From contig NZ_VICD02000006.1 in NCBI RefSeq assembly GCF_006546735.2, positions 1 through 64,000 on the forward strand: a stretch of 64,000 nucleotides of DNA, read 5' to 3'. Numbering within the stretch: the first letter of the stretch is position 1; each line of letters starts with the position of its first letter. This stretch comes from Marilutibacter maris (lineage in GTDB: Bacteria; Pseudomonadota; Gammaproteobacteria; Xanthomonadales; Xanthomonadaceae). Below the pieces are notes generated by a model, which was not told the origin of the DNA, did not search any database, and saw only the letters and a list, made by a program, of their open reading frames with translations. Below are positions 35,534-45,182 of the stretch, one piece after another. Made by a program: the position numbers and the translations under genes.

Positions 35534-37108
35534 TCAGGCGCTCGTGGTCGGCGTGGCGCTGCCGGAGGTCAGGCCCAGCTGGAACACCACGAACTCGGCC
35601 GGCTTGGTGATCGCCACGCCCACCTCGGTGACGACCTCGCCGGCGTCACGCACGCTTTCGGGATTGGTGTCGGCGTCGCACTTGACGTAGAAGGCCTCCG
35701 CCGCGGTGCTGCCGAACAGCCCGCCCTCCTGCCACAGACGGGTCAGGAACGAGGTGACGTTGCGGGTGAGCTGGCCCCACAACGCCTGGGTGTTGGGCTC
35801 GAACACCGCCCACTGCGTGCCGCTCTCCAGCGACTGGCGGATGTAGTTGTAGGTGCGGCGGGTGCTGACGTACTTGAACTGCTCGTTCTCGTCGACCTGC
35901 AGGGTGCGCGCGCCCCAGACCAGGATCCCGCCGTTGATCTGGCGGATGCAATTGACGTTGATGCCGAGGACGCCGTCGCCATTGGGTTGCGAGCCGGGGT
36001 TGTTGAGATACTTCTGCTGGTTGTCGCTGACGTAGGTTTCCAGTGCCAGCGCGCCGTAGACGGACTCGTTGGCCGGCGCCTTGAACACGCCGCGCTGGGC
36101 GTCCACCCGGGCATACACGCCGGCGATGTGGCCACTGGGCGGCGCGTAGATCTTCTGGCCGCTGCCGGCGTCGACGACCTGGATCCACGGGTAGTAGATC
36201 GCCGCGTAGTCGGAGTCGTTCGGAAGCTGGCTGCTCGGATAGATCGGCTGGTTGTCCTGGTTGGCCCAGTCCGCGCCCTGCGGCGCATCCAGCACCGCGA
36301 AGCAGTTCGGTGCGTTGTCGGTGCAATGGGTGATCAGCGCGCGCCAGTGGTTCTCGCCGGTCAACCCCGGCGCGGCGACGATCGAGATGTCGGTGAACGG
36401 CTCCAGGGCCGCCAGCGCCTTGCCGATGTCGTACTCGGCACTGTTCAGATCGGCCAGGCTCTTGGCCCGGTACTTGAGCCAGAGATCCTCCGCCCAGCGT
36501 TTCGACGCGCCCTTCAGCAGTTCCTTCAGCGCACTCCTGGGGGTCGATTCGAGATCGGCCAGGCTCTCGTCGAGCCAGTTCCACAGCGCGTCCTGCAACG
36601 GTCCCGCCTGTGCCGGCCGCGTCGGCAGGTCCATGTCCTGGAGCGCCGCCTGCAGACCGGCCTGCAGGCGCTTCTGCCGGTCCGCCTTCAGCGCCTGGCC
36701 ATGACCGGCGAGAAACCCGGATACCAGGTCGACCGCGTTCTTGGCCAGCCACTGCTCGGCGGCCTTGACCCCGAACCACTGCCCGACCTTGCCCGCGATC
36801 GTATCCTTCTCATGCATGCACGACGCACGCGTGACGTAGCAGCGGGTGCCGCCGTTGTCGAAGAACCCATAGACGCCGTTGGCCAGCATATTGAGGCCGA
36901 CGTCGTAGACAGGCAGCTTGCCGTCCACCGCGAACAGCTCGGCGAACTGCCGGTAGCTGGTCACGACGCGGACCGTTCCTGGCGGCGGCCCGCCGACGGT
37001 CAGGCCGACAAAGGCGGCAACATTGGTGCTCGCGCCCTGGATCGGGCCGGGAGCAGGGGGCACCTCCTGTACGTGCACCCCGGGCGTTTGGTAGGTCGTG
37101 GTACTCAT
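35534..37108 (-). CDS. Contractile sheath protein 1
   Basis: 524 residues. The start YQTPGVHVQEVP is the canonical sheath N-terminus, and GGTRCYVTRA, SGHIAGVYARVDAQRGVFKA (in part), ILVWGARTL and KCDADTNPESVRDAGEVVTE follow in order. An inserted helical domain of about 130 residues (about 115-245, Gln/Leu/Lys-rich, e.g. LKADRQKRLQAGLQAALQD) is larger than in sheath 2 and would project outward. GGAGGAG precedes the start. Confidence 0.94.
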   Translation of the reverse strand: MSTTTYQTPGVHVQEVPPAPGPIQGASTNVAAFVGLTVGGPPPGTVRVVTSYRQFAELFAVDGKLPVYDVGLNMLANGVYGFFDNGGTRCYVTRASCMHEKDTIAGKVGQWFGVKAAEQWLAKNAVDLVSGFLAGHGQALKADRQKRLQAGLQAALQDMDLPTRPAQAGPLQDALWNWLDESLADLESTPRSALKELLKGASKRWAEDLWLKYRAKSLADLNSAEYDIGKALAALEPFTDISIVAAPGLTGENHWRALITHCTDNAPNCFAVLDAPQGADWANQDNQPIYPSSQLPNDSDYAAIYYPWIQVVDAGSGQKIYAPPSGHIAGVYARVDAQRGVFKAPANESVYGALALETYVSDNQQKYLNNPGSQPNGDGVLGINVNCIRQINGGILVWGARTLQVDENEQFKYVSTRRTYNYIRQSLESGTQWAVFEPNTQALWGQLTRNVTSFLTRLWQEGGLFGSTAAEAFYVKCDADTNPESVRDAGEVVTEVGVAITKPAEFVVFQLGLTSGSATPTTSA

Positions 37109-37296
37109 GGTGCTCCTCCTCGGATGAAACGCTGATCAGGTGATGCCGCGCGCGGACGCGGCGAATCGGTATCGGGTACGGGCTCCGGCTGCTTCGTCCA
37201 GGCCACCGGACCCTCCGCGGGACGCGTCGGACCCTGTTCGCGGGACCGGCAGACCGGACCGGTGCCCACGCGATGTCCGGGGACGATGTCCGTCGC
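37109..37296 (-). promoter_or_regulatory. Spacer upstream of sheath 1, possible promoter region
   Basis: The only gap longer than 50 bases among the structural genes apart from the one beside the ATPase. No clear -10/-35 pair or hairpin was identified, but its length and its place before the most abundant products make it a candidate internal promoter. Confidence 0.25.
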
Positions 37297-37917
37297 TCAT
37301 GAAGGAGCCTCTGCCGGCCGGCGCGACGACGCCGTGGCCGTTGCCGAATCCAGCTGCATGTCGAGCACGCTCGAGCGCACCGGCGGGCCGAGGTCTTCGA
37401 CGCCGCCGGTCCCGACGCAGATGGTGACCTTGTATTCCAGCGCCGCCCTCGGCTTTCCGCCCAGGGCCAGCCAGAAGTCGCCGCGTTGTTCGGCGGTTCC
37501 CTGGATCGCCACCGTGGACAACGGCATCGGCTGCAGCTTCATCGCGCCCCGACGCAGCTCGTCGGGCACGAAGCGGTGTTGCAGCAGCAACCTCAGCGCC
37601 CAGCCGAGCAGGCGATGCTCGGTTTTCTCCGGGGCCTGGTCACCGGCCGCGGCCCACGCGGTCACCAGGTAGGAGCAGTCCACCCGCACCGGTGCCTGAT
37701 GGCCGACATAGGTGTCGCCCTCGAGCCGGGCCGACGGCACGCGACTGCGCAGGTCGCGGTTCTCCAGGATGGAGTGCAGGAACAGATTCAGGGTCGGGAT
37801 CGTCGCCGCGAAATCCTCGTCCGGCCGGGCGAAGCTGATCGCGATCTGGTCTTCGAGCTTCGGCGGTATGCCGGCCCTGACCAGTGCCTCGATCGTTTCG
37901 TCCAAGCTCTCCAGCAC
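37297..37917 (-). CDS. DUF4255 tail-terminator/cap protein (Afp16-like), first gene of the injection-system locus
   Basis: 206 residues. MLESLDETIEALVRAGIPP at the start, and LNLFLHSILENRDLRSR and VDCSYLVTAWA in the middle, identify the DUF4255 family, which in Afp16 and homologues terminates tube and sheath growth and forms the distal cap. It starts the minus-strand series and lies 188 bases upstream of sheath 1, so sheath 1 may have its own promoter. The tail (SATATASSRRPAEAPS) is disordered. Confidence 0.9.
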   Translation of the reverse strand: MLESLDETIEALVRAGIPPKLEDQIAISFARPDEDFAATIPTLNLFLHSILENRDLRSRVPSARLEGDTYVGHQAPVRVDCSYLVTAWAAAGDQAPEKTEHRLLGWALRLLLQHRFVPDELRRGAMKLQPMPLSTVAIQGTAEQRGDFWLALGGKPRAALEYKVTICVGTGGVEDLGPPVRSSVLDMQLDSATATASSRRPAEAPS

Positions 37918-38125
37918 TGCCCGGCTCCCGCCCCGTGAATTGGACGCTCAGCCTAGGAACGGCCCCTGCGACGGGACAGGAACAGAACGGACATCGACAT
38001 GCAAAGAACGGCCATGCACGGAAAAACGAGAGCAAGATCACATTTCAAGGGTGACGAACCAATCGAATCTCTCGCGATCGCGCGCCATGACCGCAACAGG
38101 GCCGCCGGCCGCCTCGTGACGGTCG

Positions 38126-41100
38126 TCAGTCGTCGGTCGTATCGAAACGGGCGCGATAGATGCGGTACAGATAGCCTGGGTTGTCGAGGCCCACCCGGGC
38201 GCCGGCTTCCGACAGGGTCCGGCAACTGCCGTCGCTGATCAGCCGCCTGACCCGCAGCAAGCGCTGTTCGCGCAGCCATGCCACCGGCGACTGCCCGGTC
38301 AGTTCGATGACCCTGCGCCTGAGCTGACGCTCGGACAGGTGCGCTCGACGAGCCCAGGCGCCGACGCTGAAATCGGGATCGGCGAGCGCCTCCAATGCCG
38401 GCGCCAGCAATGGCACGTCCCCCGCGTCGGAGACGATCTTCTCCTCGCTGCTGAAATACAGACTGGCGTCCGGCCAGGCCCGCGAGATGGCCCCGATCAA
38501 CGCCTCGAAGCCGAAGGGCTTGACCAGGTACTCGCTCGCGCCGGCCGCCACCCCCTCCTCGCTGCGGCGGGTCTCGGCCCGGGCCGATATCAACAAAACC
38601 GGGATCGCGGCCAGGCGCTGATCGGCCTTGATCCGTGTGCACAGCTCGATCCCGCTGATGCCCGGCAACACCACGTCAGAAACCACCGCACCGAACGCGT
38701 TGCACTGCAGCTGTTCGATGGCCTCCTCCGCGGAGGACACCACCTTGACCGGGCAGTACTCACCCAGGCGATGTCCCAGATAGTTCGCCAGTTCGGGATG
38801 ATCCTCGACGATCAACACCTTCCTGCTGTCCATCGCCTTGCGGCCGGTGGCCGGCAACCGGACCGCCGCTTGCGTCGGCTTGGAATCCAGTTCGTCCAGA
38901 GACACGTGGGCGCTGCCGAGCGGCAGCGTGATCCAGAAGCTCGCGCCGCCCTGCGGCCGGCTTGACGCGCCTATCCTTCCGCCGTGCAGTTCGATGAGCT
39001 CCTTCGCGGTGGCCAGGCCGATTCCAAGCCCGTCGCGACCGGCGCGCTCACCCCGGAAGAAGCGCTGGAACAACTGCTTCGCGATGGCCTGCGAGAATCC
39101 GGGGCCGGAATCGCTGACCGTGATCCGCAGGGTCTCGTCCCGGGTTTCCGCGCTGAGTTCGACATCGATCACGCTGCCGGCCGGCGCGTGGCGGCTGGCA
39201 TTGTCGAGCAGATTCTCCAGCACCGTCGTCAGGCGGTCGCGATCGGCGAATATCGGCAGGAAGTCCACATTGCGGCGCAGCTCGTAGCCCAGCTCAAGCT
39301 TCCGGTCCAACACCCGGAACCCGTCGACGACCTGCTCCAGCCATTTACAGGCGTCGAACGAAGCGATGTCCAACTTGAGCTGGCCGGCCTCGGCCTGCGC
39401 CAGGCTCAGCAGCTGCTGCACCAGCAGGGTCAGCCGGTCAAGCTGGGAAATCGACAGCCGCAACCGTTCCGCGGTGTGCTCCGACAGCGTCGATACACGC
39501 GCCTGGACTTCCTTGAGTGGCATGCTCGCGAGCATCAGCGGTGTGCGCAGTTCATGACTGATGTCGGCAAACGAGCGCACCCTGAACTCGTTGAGCCGCT
39601 CCAACCGCGAGGCCTGATCCGCCAGCCGCAGGTTCTTCTTCTCGATAATGCGGTGGCTTTCGGACAGCTTCACCAACGCGTCCTCGGCCTGCCGCTTCTC
39701 GATATCCAGTTCCCGGGTTCTCGCCTCGACCTGACGCCCCAGCGCCTTGGCCTGAAGGCGGGCACCGCGTACCCGCTGCCATGCCACCAACAGCACCAGC
39801 GCCATCAGCCCCAGGACCACCGTCAGCCTGAAACGCGTGGTTTCGAACCATCGCGCCGGAACGGTGAACTCCAGCATCGCCGGGGTCGCCGCCCATGCTC
39901 CGTCTCCGTTGGCGGCGACCAGCTCGAAGCGATAGCGGCCCGGCGACATCGAGGCCAGCGAAACGGTCCGCTGACCACCGACGTCGACCCAGTGTCCGTC
40001 GCCGGGCATCAGTCGGTAACGGAACCGGACCGCCCTGCCGTCATGAAGGTCCGCGGCGCTGTAGTGAATGCTCAGCGACCGGACCCCGACCGGCAACGGC
40101 GACGGCCCCGAAACGAATCCGGTGCCTGCGGCCCGCAGTCCGTCTATCACCGGCACCGGTGCCGCCCTCGTCCTGGAGAATCGCTTCGGATCGACCCGGA
40201 TCACACCGCGCTGATAGGGAAACCAGATTCTTCCGTCCCTGTCGAATGCCGCGGTGGGCTGCACGCCACCGTTACCCTCCAACTCGGTGACCCCATCGGC
40301 GAATCCCAGCATCAGCGGCGTCAACGTCGCCGACTCCCCTGAGATCCACGCCAGCAGATCGCGCCTTCCGAGCTTGAAGACACCCTGGTTGCTGTTGACC
40401 CACAAGTTGCCACCATCGTCCTCGAGCACCGCGTGCGGACTGTCCGATGGCAGCCCCTCCGCGCGCCCCAGATGCAGGGCTTCGGGCGCCTCGCGCGGAT
40501 CGATACGAGCCAGCCCATAGCCTTCGGTGCTCGCCCAGACCACGCCGCTGCGGTCCTGCATCAGGTCGCGCACGGTGATGCCTGCCAGCAGCTCGGCGGC
40601 GACCGCGCCACGGCCCTGCCGCCACAGCCCCCGGTCGGTGCCGAGCCAGGCATTGCCATCGGTGGCATGCAGGATGCTGTGGACCGCGGCATCTCCCGTT
40701 TCCGGCCAGACCCTACGCCAGGATGCGCCACTGCGGCACCAGGCCCCCCGGGTCGTGCCCAGCCACAACCGCCCGCTCCGATCGAAGCTGATCGCCAGTA
40801 TTCGTGCCTGCGCAAGCGGCCCGGGCAGGGGCACCGCCTCGAAGCGGCGCCGACCGGGGGGCTTGCGGAACAGGCCCGGCGCGTATGTGCCGACATGGAT
40901 CGAGTCGTCCGGCGCCGCCGCGACCACCCACGGGTTCGCTCCCGGAAGCCCGCTTTCGATGCCATAGCGCTCGATGTCGCCATCGGGCGCGATCGCCTGC
41001 ACCGGCCCGTCGAGACTTCCCAGCCACATCGTCCCGGCGCTGTCGCGGGTCACCGAGTACACATTGTCTGATGACAGTCCGTCGGCGACGCCAAGGGTCT

Positions 41101-42190
41101 CCACGCGCGGCCGCGACAACGCATAGAGACCATCCCGCAAGGTACTGACCCACGCCGTCCCGGTGGCGTCGAAGCTGACGTCGGTGATCCGGCCATCGCT
41201 TTCCAGCACCTGCGCACCGTCGCGGAAAAGGGCGCCTCCGGAGCTTTCCCATAGCGCACCGTCGGCCGCGCGCCAGCTCTGCGACCGCATCGGGCCGCGA
41301 TGCCCCGCCCGATCCCCGACCCGGTGCAGGGCCCGCTGATCGAAGCGAAACAAGCCCCGGTCGGTGCCGACCCACAAGGTGTCATCGCGATCGGAACGAA
41401 GCTGGACGATGTGGACCGGATCGCGCCCGCCGCGCAGCAGCCAGTGCGATGTGCCGTCGCGCGCAAGGCGCAACAGGCCACGGTCCAGCGCGACGATCAG
41501 GCTGCCATCGGATCCCACGACCGCCATCGGGGGCAGCCCGGGAGGCCTGTAGGCATCGGCGTCGTCGAACAGTACACGACGTTGCCGGCCGGTCTGCAGC
41601 ACGATTCCCTTGCCACGGACAAGCAACCAGGCCTGATCGTCGCCGACCGGAAACGCCGCCGTCACTTCGTCGCCCGGATCGAAGATCTGGCGCGCGTGGA
41701 AGCCGCCTTCGCGGTCCTCGCAGAACATCCCCTGCGCGGTGGTCACGCACAGCGGTCGCTCGTGGATCGAACGTATCGGCGAACCGGTTCGACCGTCCGC
41801 GCCCAGGCGGATCCGTCGAACACCGCCCACCTCCAGACGCAGCAGATCGCCACCGGCCGTCAACGCATGGAGGCGTCCGCCGCTGTCCGGATAGATGTCG
41901 ACGATCCTGTTGTCGCGTATCGCCGGCGAGTTGGAGGTGTTGTAGACCTTGAAGGCCTGGCCATCGAATCGCACCAGCCCGTCGTGGGTCGCGATCCACA
42001 GGAATCCCTTGCCGTCGACGTGACTGCCGGCGGCGCTGCTCACCGGCAACCCGTCGCTCAGACGATAGTGACGGATCACCCACGGGCCACGCGCATGGGC
42101 GGGCAGGATCGCGCCCACCGCAAACACCAGCAGCACGCTCACCCATGCCACCACGCGGGCGGCGCGAACACGAATCCAGATCAGGCCCAT
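38126..42190 (-). CDS. Hybrid two-component sensor/AraC regulator with beta-propeller sensor
   Basis: 1354 residues in one chain: membrane signal segment (about 12-34), two seven-bladed propellers of Reg_prop repeats (about 38-680, many D-G-x-L-W-V/L-G-T units), a Y_Y_Y Ig-like domain (about 715-778), a membrane helix (about 787-804), coiled coil, HisKA with His879 in ISHELRTP, ATPase (NLLDNASRH, DSGPGF, GLGIGLA), receiver with Asp1172 in VVSDVVLPG and Lys in VKPFGF, then an AraC HTH (about 1265-1345). It senses a periplasmic ligand and binds DNA directly. It lies 208 bases upstream of the injection locus in the same orientation, so may control it (inference). Confidence 0.93.
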   Translation of the reverse strand: MGLIWIRVRAARVVAWVSVLLVFAVGAILPAHARGPWVIRHYRLSDGLPVSSAAGSHVDGKGFLWIATHDGLVRFDGQAFKVYNTSNSPAIRDNRIVDIYPDSGGRLHALTAGGDLLRLEVGGVRRIRLGADGRTGSPIRSIHERPLCVTTAQGMFCEDREGGFHARQIFDPGDEVTAAFPVGDDQAWLLVRGKGIVLQTGRQRRVLFDDADAYRPPGLPPMAVVGSDGSLIVALDRGLLRLARDGTSHWLLRGGRDPVHIVQLRSDRDDTLWVGTDRGLFRFDQRALHRVGDRAGHRGPMRSQSWRAADGALWESSGGALFRDGAQVLESDGRITDVSFDATGTAWVSTLRDGLYALSRPRVETLGVADGLSSDNVYSVTRDSAGTMWLGSLDGPVQAIAPDGDIERYGIESGLPGANPWVVAAAPDDSIHVGTYAPGLFRKPPGRRRFEAVPLPGPLAQARILAISFDRSGRLWLGTTRGAWCRSGASWRRVWPETGDAAVHSILHATDGNAWLGTDRGLWRQGRGAVAAELLAGITVRDLMQDRSGVVWASTEGYGLARIDPREAPEALHLGRAEGLPSDSPHAVLEDDGGNLWVNSNQGVFKLGRRDLLAWISGESATLTPLMLGFADGVTELEGNGGVQPTAAFDRDGRIWFPYQRGVIRVDPKRFSRTRAAPVPVIDGLRAAGTGFVSGPSPLPVGVRSLSIHYSAADLHDGRAVRFRYRLMPGDGHWVDVGGQRTVSLASMSPGRYRFELVAANGDGAWAATPAMLEFTVPARWFETTRFRLTVVLGLMALVLLVAWQRVRGARLQAKALGRQVEARTRELDIEKRQAEDALVKLSESHRIIEKKNLRLADQASRLERLNEFRVRSFADISHELRTPLMLASMPLKEVQARVSTLSEHTAERLRLSISQLDRLTLLVQQLLSLAQAEAGQLKLDIASFDACKWLEQVVDGFRVLDRKLELGYELRRNVDFLPIFADRDRLTTVLENLLDNASRHAPAGSVIDVELSAETRDETLRITVSDSGPGFSQAIAKQLFQRFFRGERAGRDGLGIGLATAKELIELHGGRIGASSRPQGGASFWITLPLGSAHVSLDELDSKPTQAAVRLPATGRKAMDSRKVLIVEDHPELANYLGHRLGEYCPVKVVSSAEEAIEQLQCNAFGAVVSDVVLPGISGIELCTRIKADQRLAAIPVLLISARAETRRSEEGVAAGASEYLVKPFGFEALIGAISRAWPDASLYFSSEEKIVSDAGDVPLLAPALEALADPDFSVGAWARRAHLSERQLRRRVIELTGQSPVAWLREQRLLRVRRLISDGSCRTLSEAGARVGLDNPGYLYRIYRARFDTTDD

Positions 42191-42606
42191 CGACTTCTAT
42201 GCGCAGCGGCGACGTCCGCGATCTGTCCACTCACAATGGCGATGGCACACGCATCGTCCTTGACGGCCCGGAGCCGGGTCGCATCGCTGTCCTGCCGGCG
42301 GCCGCATCAGGCGATGACGCACCGGCAGGGTCGCCGGGCACCGGGCCGATGGACTTTCGCAACAGGGGTCATCTGAATGGGCAGAACGCTGGGGAGGTGT
42401 CAGTCCCGTTCAGGATGTCAGACATGCACGACCGGCACGAGTCTTCAGTCGGCGATGCCGTGGCCGGCCCCATCGGTTGCGCCGGCACGCGCGCGCAGCA
42501 TGCGTTCGACGCGCGTGGTGGCGTCCCTGGGTGCTTGCACACGTTCTTGCCCTTGCCTTGGCTAGGCTCTTGCCCCCGGGACTGATCCCGCCACCGGAGA
42601 GCGAAG
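42191..42606. other. Gene-free divergent spacer with an imperfect inverted repeat
   Basis: A 416-base region between the hybrid sensor and the lipoprotein gene. It contains the inverted pair CTGAATGGG (42373-42381) and CCCGTTCAG (42405-42413), one G-T mismatch, which could be an operator. No convincing short gene was found. Confidence 0.4.
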
Positions 42607-43056
42607 ATGAAGGCCGCCCCTATCCTGCTGCCACTATGCCTGGCCGCCGCCGCATGCAGCCCGCCCGCGGATGCGCCCGACGCCGCCGCGCCGACGGACG
42701 CCGCACCCGCCGCAGAGGCTGTGCCCGACGCCGCACCCATGGAACCGGCACCCTCACCGGAAGCCGCACCCGCACCGATGGACGCCGCGGCGCCGGCCGA
42801 CGATGCGCCGAAGGCGAAGATCACGATGTTCAACGCGACCTGCCCCGGCGACATCGAGGTCCATGCCGACGACGGCGGCCCGGTGTTCGTCAACGGACGC
42901 GAGGCCGCCTACAAGTCGTTCAGCGAGAGCTACTACGAGGCGACCGACGCCGAGACCGGCGTGACCGTCTCGGTCAGCATCAATACCGACGGCACCCTGT
43001 CGCTGTCGTACACCGGCAAGGGCGGCGCCAACGGCATCTGCGCCCTGGCCGAATAG
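42607..43056 (+). CDS. Lipoprotein with Ala/Pro-rich linker, unknown function
   Basis: 149 residues. MKAAPILLPLCLAAAACSPP is a lipoprotein signal with the lipobox AAAC (Cys at 18). A 50-residue Ala/Pro/Asp linker spaces a compact C-terminal domain (about 70-149: ITMFNATCPGDIEVHADDGG, VFVNGREAAYKSF, GANGICALAE) with two Cys that may form a disulphide. No family recognised. GGAGAGCGAAG precedes the ATG. Confidence 0.75.
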   Translation: MKAAPILLPLCLAAAACSPPADAPDAAAPTDAAPAAEAVPDAAPMEPAPSPEAAPAPMDAAAPADDAPKAKITMFNATCPGDIEVHADDGGPVFVNGREAAYKSFSESYYEATDAETGVTVSVSINTDGTLSLSYTGKGGANGICALAE

Positions 43057-43123
43057 GCGGCCGCCGCCGCGGGCCTGGATGCGCGGACGATTCCGTCACC
43101 GTGCCCGCATCGCCTGCGGCAAC

Positions 43124-43146
43124 GCCCCGGCCGCCCGGGCCGGGGC
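43124..43146. terminator. GC-rich hairpin in a convergent gap
   Basis: A perfect 9-bp stem GCCCCGGCC/GGCCGGGGC with a five-base loop, between the plus-strand lipoprotein and the minus-strand receptor gene. There is no T-tract, so termination is only suggested. Confidence 0.4.
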
Positions 43147-43199
43147 GCTGCCATCGTCGAGCCACGCGGCCGCACCATCCGGGCGTGGTCGGCGGCGGC

Positions 43200-45182
43200 T
43201 CAGAACCGGTAGCCGACCGTGGCGACGAACTCGCGGCCCGGTGCCGGGAAGCCGATGTTCAGGCCGCTGCCGGGATGGTAGGAGTAGGTGCCGTGGTCGT
43301 AGTGGAAGTCGTCGAGCAGGTTGTTCACGCCGACGCCCAGGGTGATCCGGTCGTCGCGCAGCTTCCAGTTCGCGAGCAGGTCGAGCACCGCGTACGAGCC
43401 CTTGGCCGGCGCCTCCGGCGAGATCCGGTTCTCGGCCGCCTCGACGTAGCGCGCACGGATGCCGTAGTGCGCGACCGCTGACGGGGTCCAGTCGAGCCGG
43501 CCGGTCCAGGTGCGTCCGATGGTGGTGCCCAGGCCGAGGTCGGCGTCGTTGAGCGGGCGGCCGTCGAACGCGTTGTCCGACTCCCACACGCCGACGCTGA
43601 AGCCGATGTCGTCCCATTGCTTGCCGACCTCCAGCTCGAAGCCGTCGACCTCGGCGGTGCCGGTATTGGCCCAGTAGCCCCACTCCGTCGACGGCGGGCC
43701 GACGAAGATCGCGTTGATGAAGTGCTCGATCTCCTGGCGGAACACGGTGCCGCGCAAGTGGAAGCCGTCGCGCTCGTAGGCGAAGCCGAACTCGACGTTG
43801 TCGCCCTCCTCGCCGCGCAGGTCGCCACGGTGCGCGTACAGCGCGCTGAAGAAGGCCTCGCGGATGGTGATGCCGCGAAATGCCTGCGAATAGGCGCCGC
43901 GCAGACTGAGGTGATCGGTCAACTGCCACTGCAGCGACAGGTTCGGGCTGAGCTTGCTGTCGGAATTGCTCGCACCGGCGCCGACACCGCTGTCGACGTC
44001 GAGCCGGTAGTGGTCGTAGCGCAGGCCGGTCGACAACAGCCATGCCGGCGCGAAGCGCCAGTTCGCCTGCGCGTACAGGCCGGCGACGCGCGCATGCTGT
44101 TCGGTGCTGCCCCAGTACGCCGGTGGGGTCGCCTGCTGTGTCGCGTCGAGGCTGTCGCGGCGGAAGTCCAGGCCGTAGACCAGATCCAGGTCCTGCCAGC
44201 GCGAGGTGTTGCGCAGGTCCAGGCCGATCGAACTCTGCTCGCCGGAACCGTAGACCAGGCCGGTGCTGTTGCGGCGGTTCTCGAACTCGGAGCGGTTGTA
44301 GAACACCGTCGCCTCCACGTCCACGGCATCGCTGCCCGGATCGTAGCGATGGTTGTACGACACCGTGTCGCGGGTCATCTTGTGATCGGAGAGCAGGAAG
44401 CGGCCGGCGAAGTTGGTCATGTGCGGACGCTCGTAGTAGGTCCCGGTGTCGTCCAGGTGCTCGGCCGACAGGTCGAAGCTGTGCGCGTCGAACAGACCGG
44501 TCAGCTTGACCTGGCCGCGACGGTGGTCGTACGCGGTCGGATCGACCCGGTCGCCGTTGCCGTCGTCGTAGTCGCCGCCGTCCTGGCGCACGTAGGTCGC
44601 CATCAGGCCCAGGCCGTTGGACAGACGCCCGTACACGGAGGCCACGCCCTTGTAGTTGTTCTCGCCGTTGAAGCCGGCCGAGGCCTTCAGCAGCGCGCCG
44701 AAGTCCTGGTCGGGACGCAGCATGTCGAAGGCATCCTTGGTACGCACCCGCATCGCGCCGGTCAGCGCGCCCGGACCGGCGGTGGCGGCACCGGCGCCGG
44801 CGTCGAGTTCGATCGACTTGATGAATTCCGGCTCGATCTGCACCCGGGTCTGGTGGTGGTACAGCTCGGCCGGCTGCTGCGCTCCGTCGATGGTGACGTT
44901 GAGCATGGTGTCCTCGAAGCCGCGCACGTAGACCTTCTGCGACACCGTCGAACCGCCGCCGACGGCGACGCCGGACTCGTTGGAGAGCAGGTCGGACAGG
45001 TCGGAGGCCTGGGTGAGCTCGACCTCGTCGGCGTCGATGTCGAAGTTGCCCGGCTCGCGCTCGGCCTCCACGACGATGGTGTCGATGGTGGTGGCGTCGG
45101 TGCCGTCGGCGGCCTGCGACAGCGGCACGATCGCGAGGAAGGTCAGGCCTGTCAGCGACAGGCAGCGGGGGGTGAAAGCCAT
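43200..45182 (-). CDS. TonB-dependent outer-membrane siderophore receptor
   Basis: 660 residues. A signal peptide (1-24, ending SQA), a TonB box-like DTIVV (about 32-36), a plug domain (about 45-165, with SDLLSNESGVAVGGG, VYVRGFEDTMLNVTIDG) and a 22-strand-type barrel ending in a C-terminal aromatic (VGYRF). Motifs such as NLSLQWQLTDHLSLRGAYSQAFRG (in part) and VGVNNLLDD are typical of receptors. It is divergent from the catecholate biosynthesis operon and shares its Fur box, so its ligand is probably the siderophore made there. AAGGA lies upstream of the ATG. Confidence 0.92.
   Translation of the reverse strand: MAFTPRCLSLTGLTFLAIVPLSQAADGTDATTIDTIVVEAEREPGNFDIDADEVELTQASDLSDLLSNESGVAVGGGSTVSQKVYVRGFEDTMLNVTIDGAQQPAELYHHQTRVQIEPEFIKSIELDAGAGAATAGPGALTGAMRVRTKDAFDMLRPDQDFGALLKASAGFNGENNYKGVASVYGRLSNGLGLMATYVRQDGGDYDDGNGDRVDPTAYDHRRGQVKLTGLFDAHSFDLSAEHLDDTGTYYERPHMTNFAGRFLLSDHKMTRDTVSYNHRYDPGSDAVDVEATVFYNRSEFENRRNSTGLVYGSGEQSSIGLDLRNTSRWQDLDLVYGLDFRRDSLDATQQATPPAYWGSTEQHARVAGLYAQANWRFAPAWLLSTGLRYDHYRLDVDSGVGAGASNSDSKLSPNLSLQWQLTDHLSLRGAYSQAFRGITIREAFFSALYAHRGDLRGEEGDNVEFGFAYERDGFHLRGTVFRQEIEHFINAIFVGPPSTEWGYWANTGTAEVDGFELEVGKQWDDIGFSVGVWESDNAFDGRPLNDADLGLGTTIGRTWTGRLDWTPSAVAHYGIRARYVEAAENRISPEAPAKGSYAVLDLLANWKLRDDRITLGVGVNNLLDDFHYDHGTYSYHPGSGLNIGFPAPGREFVATVGYRF

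Noticed and set aside
15302-37917. Interpretation of the contractile locus as a type VI secretion system or a prophage
   Set aside because: No TssJ/TssL/TssM/ClpV-type genes and no capsid, portal, terminase or lysis genes. DUF4255 cap, two sheaths, gp53/LysM and Afp15-like ATPase instead fit an eCIS.
42197-42585. Possible gene in the spacer before the lipoprotein
   Set aside because: The open frame has no ribosome-binding site, no domain and shadow-like composition, and it begins inside the regulator gene's 5' end in one reading.
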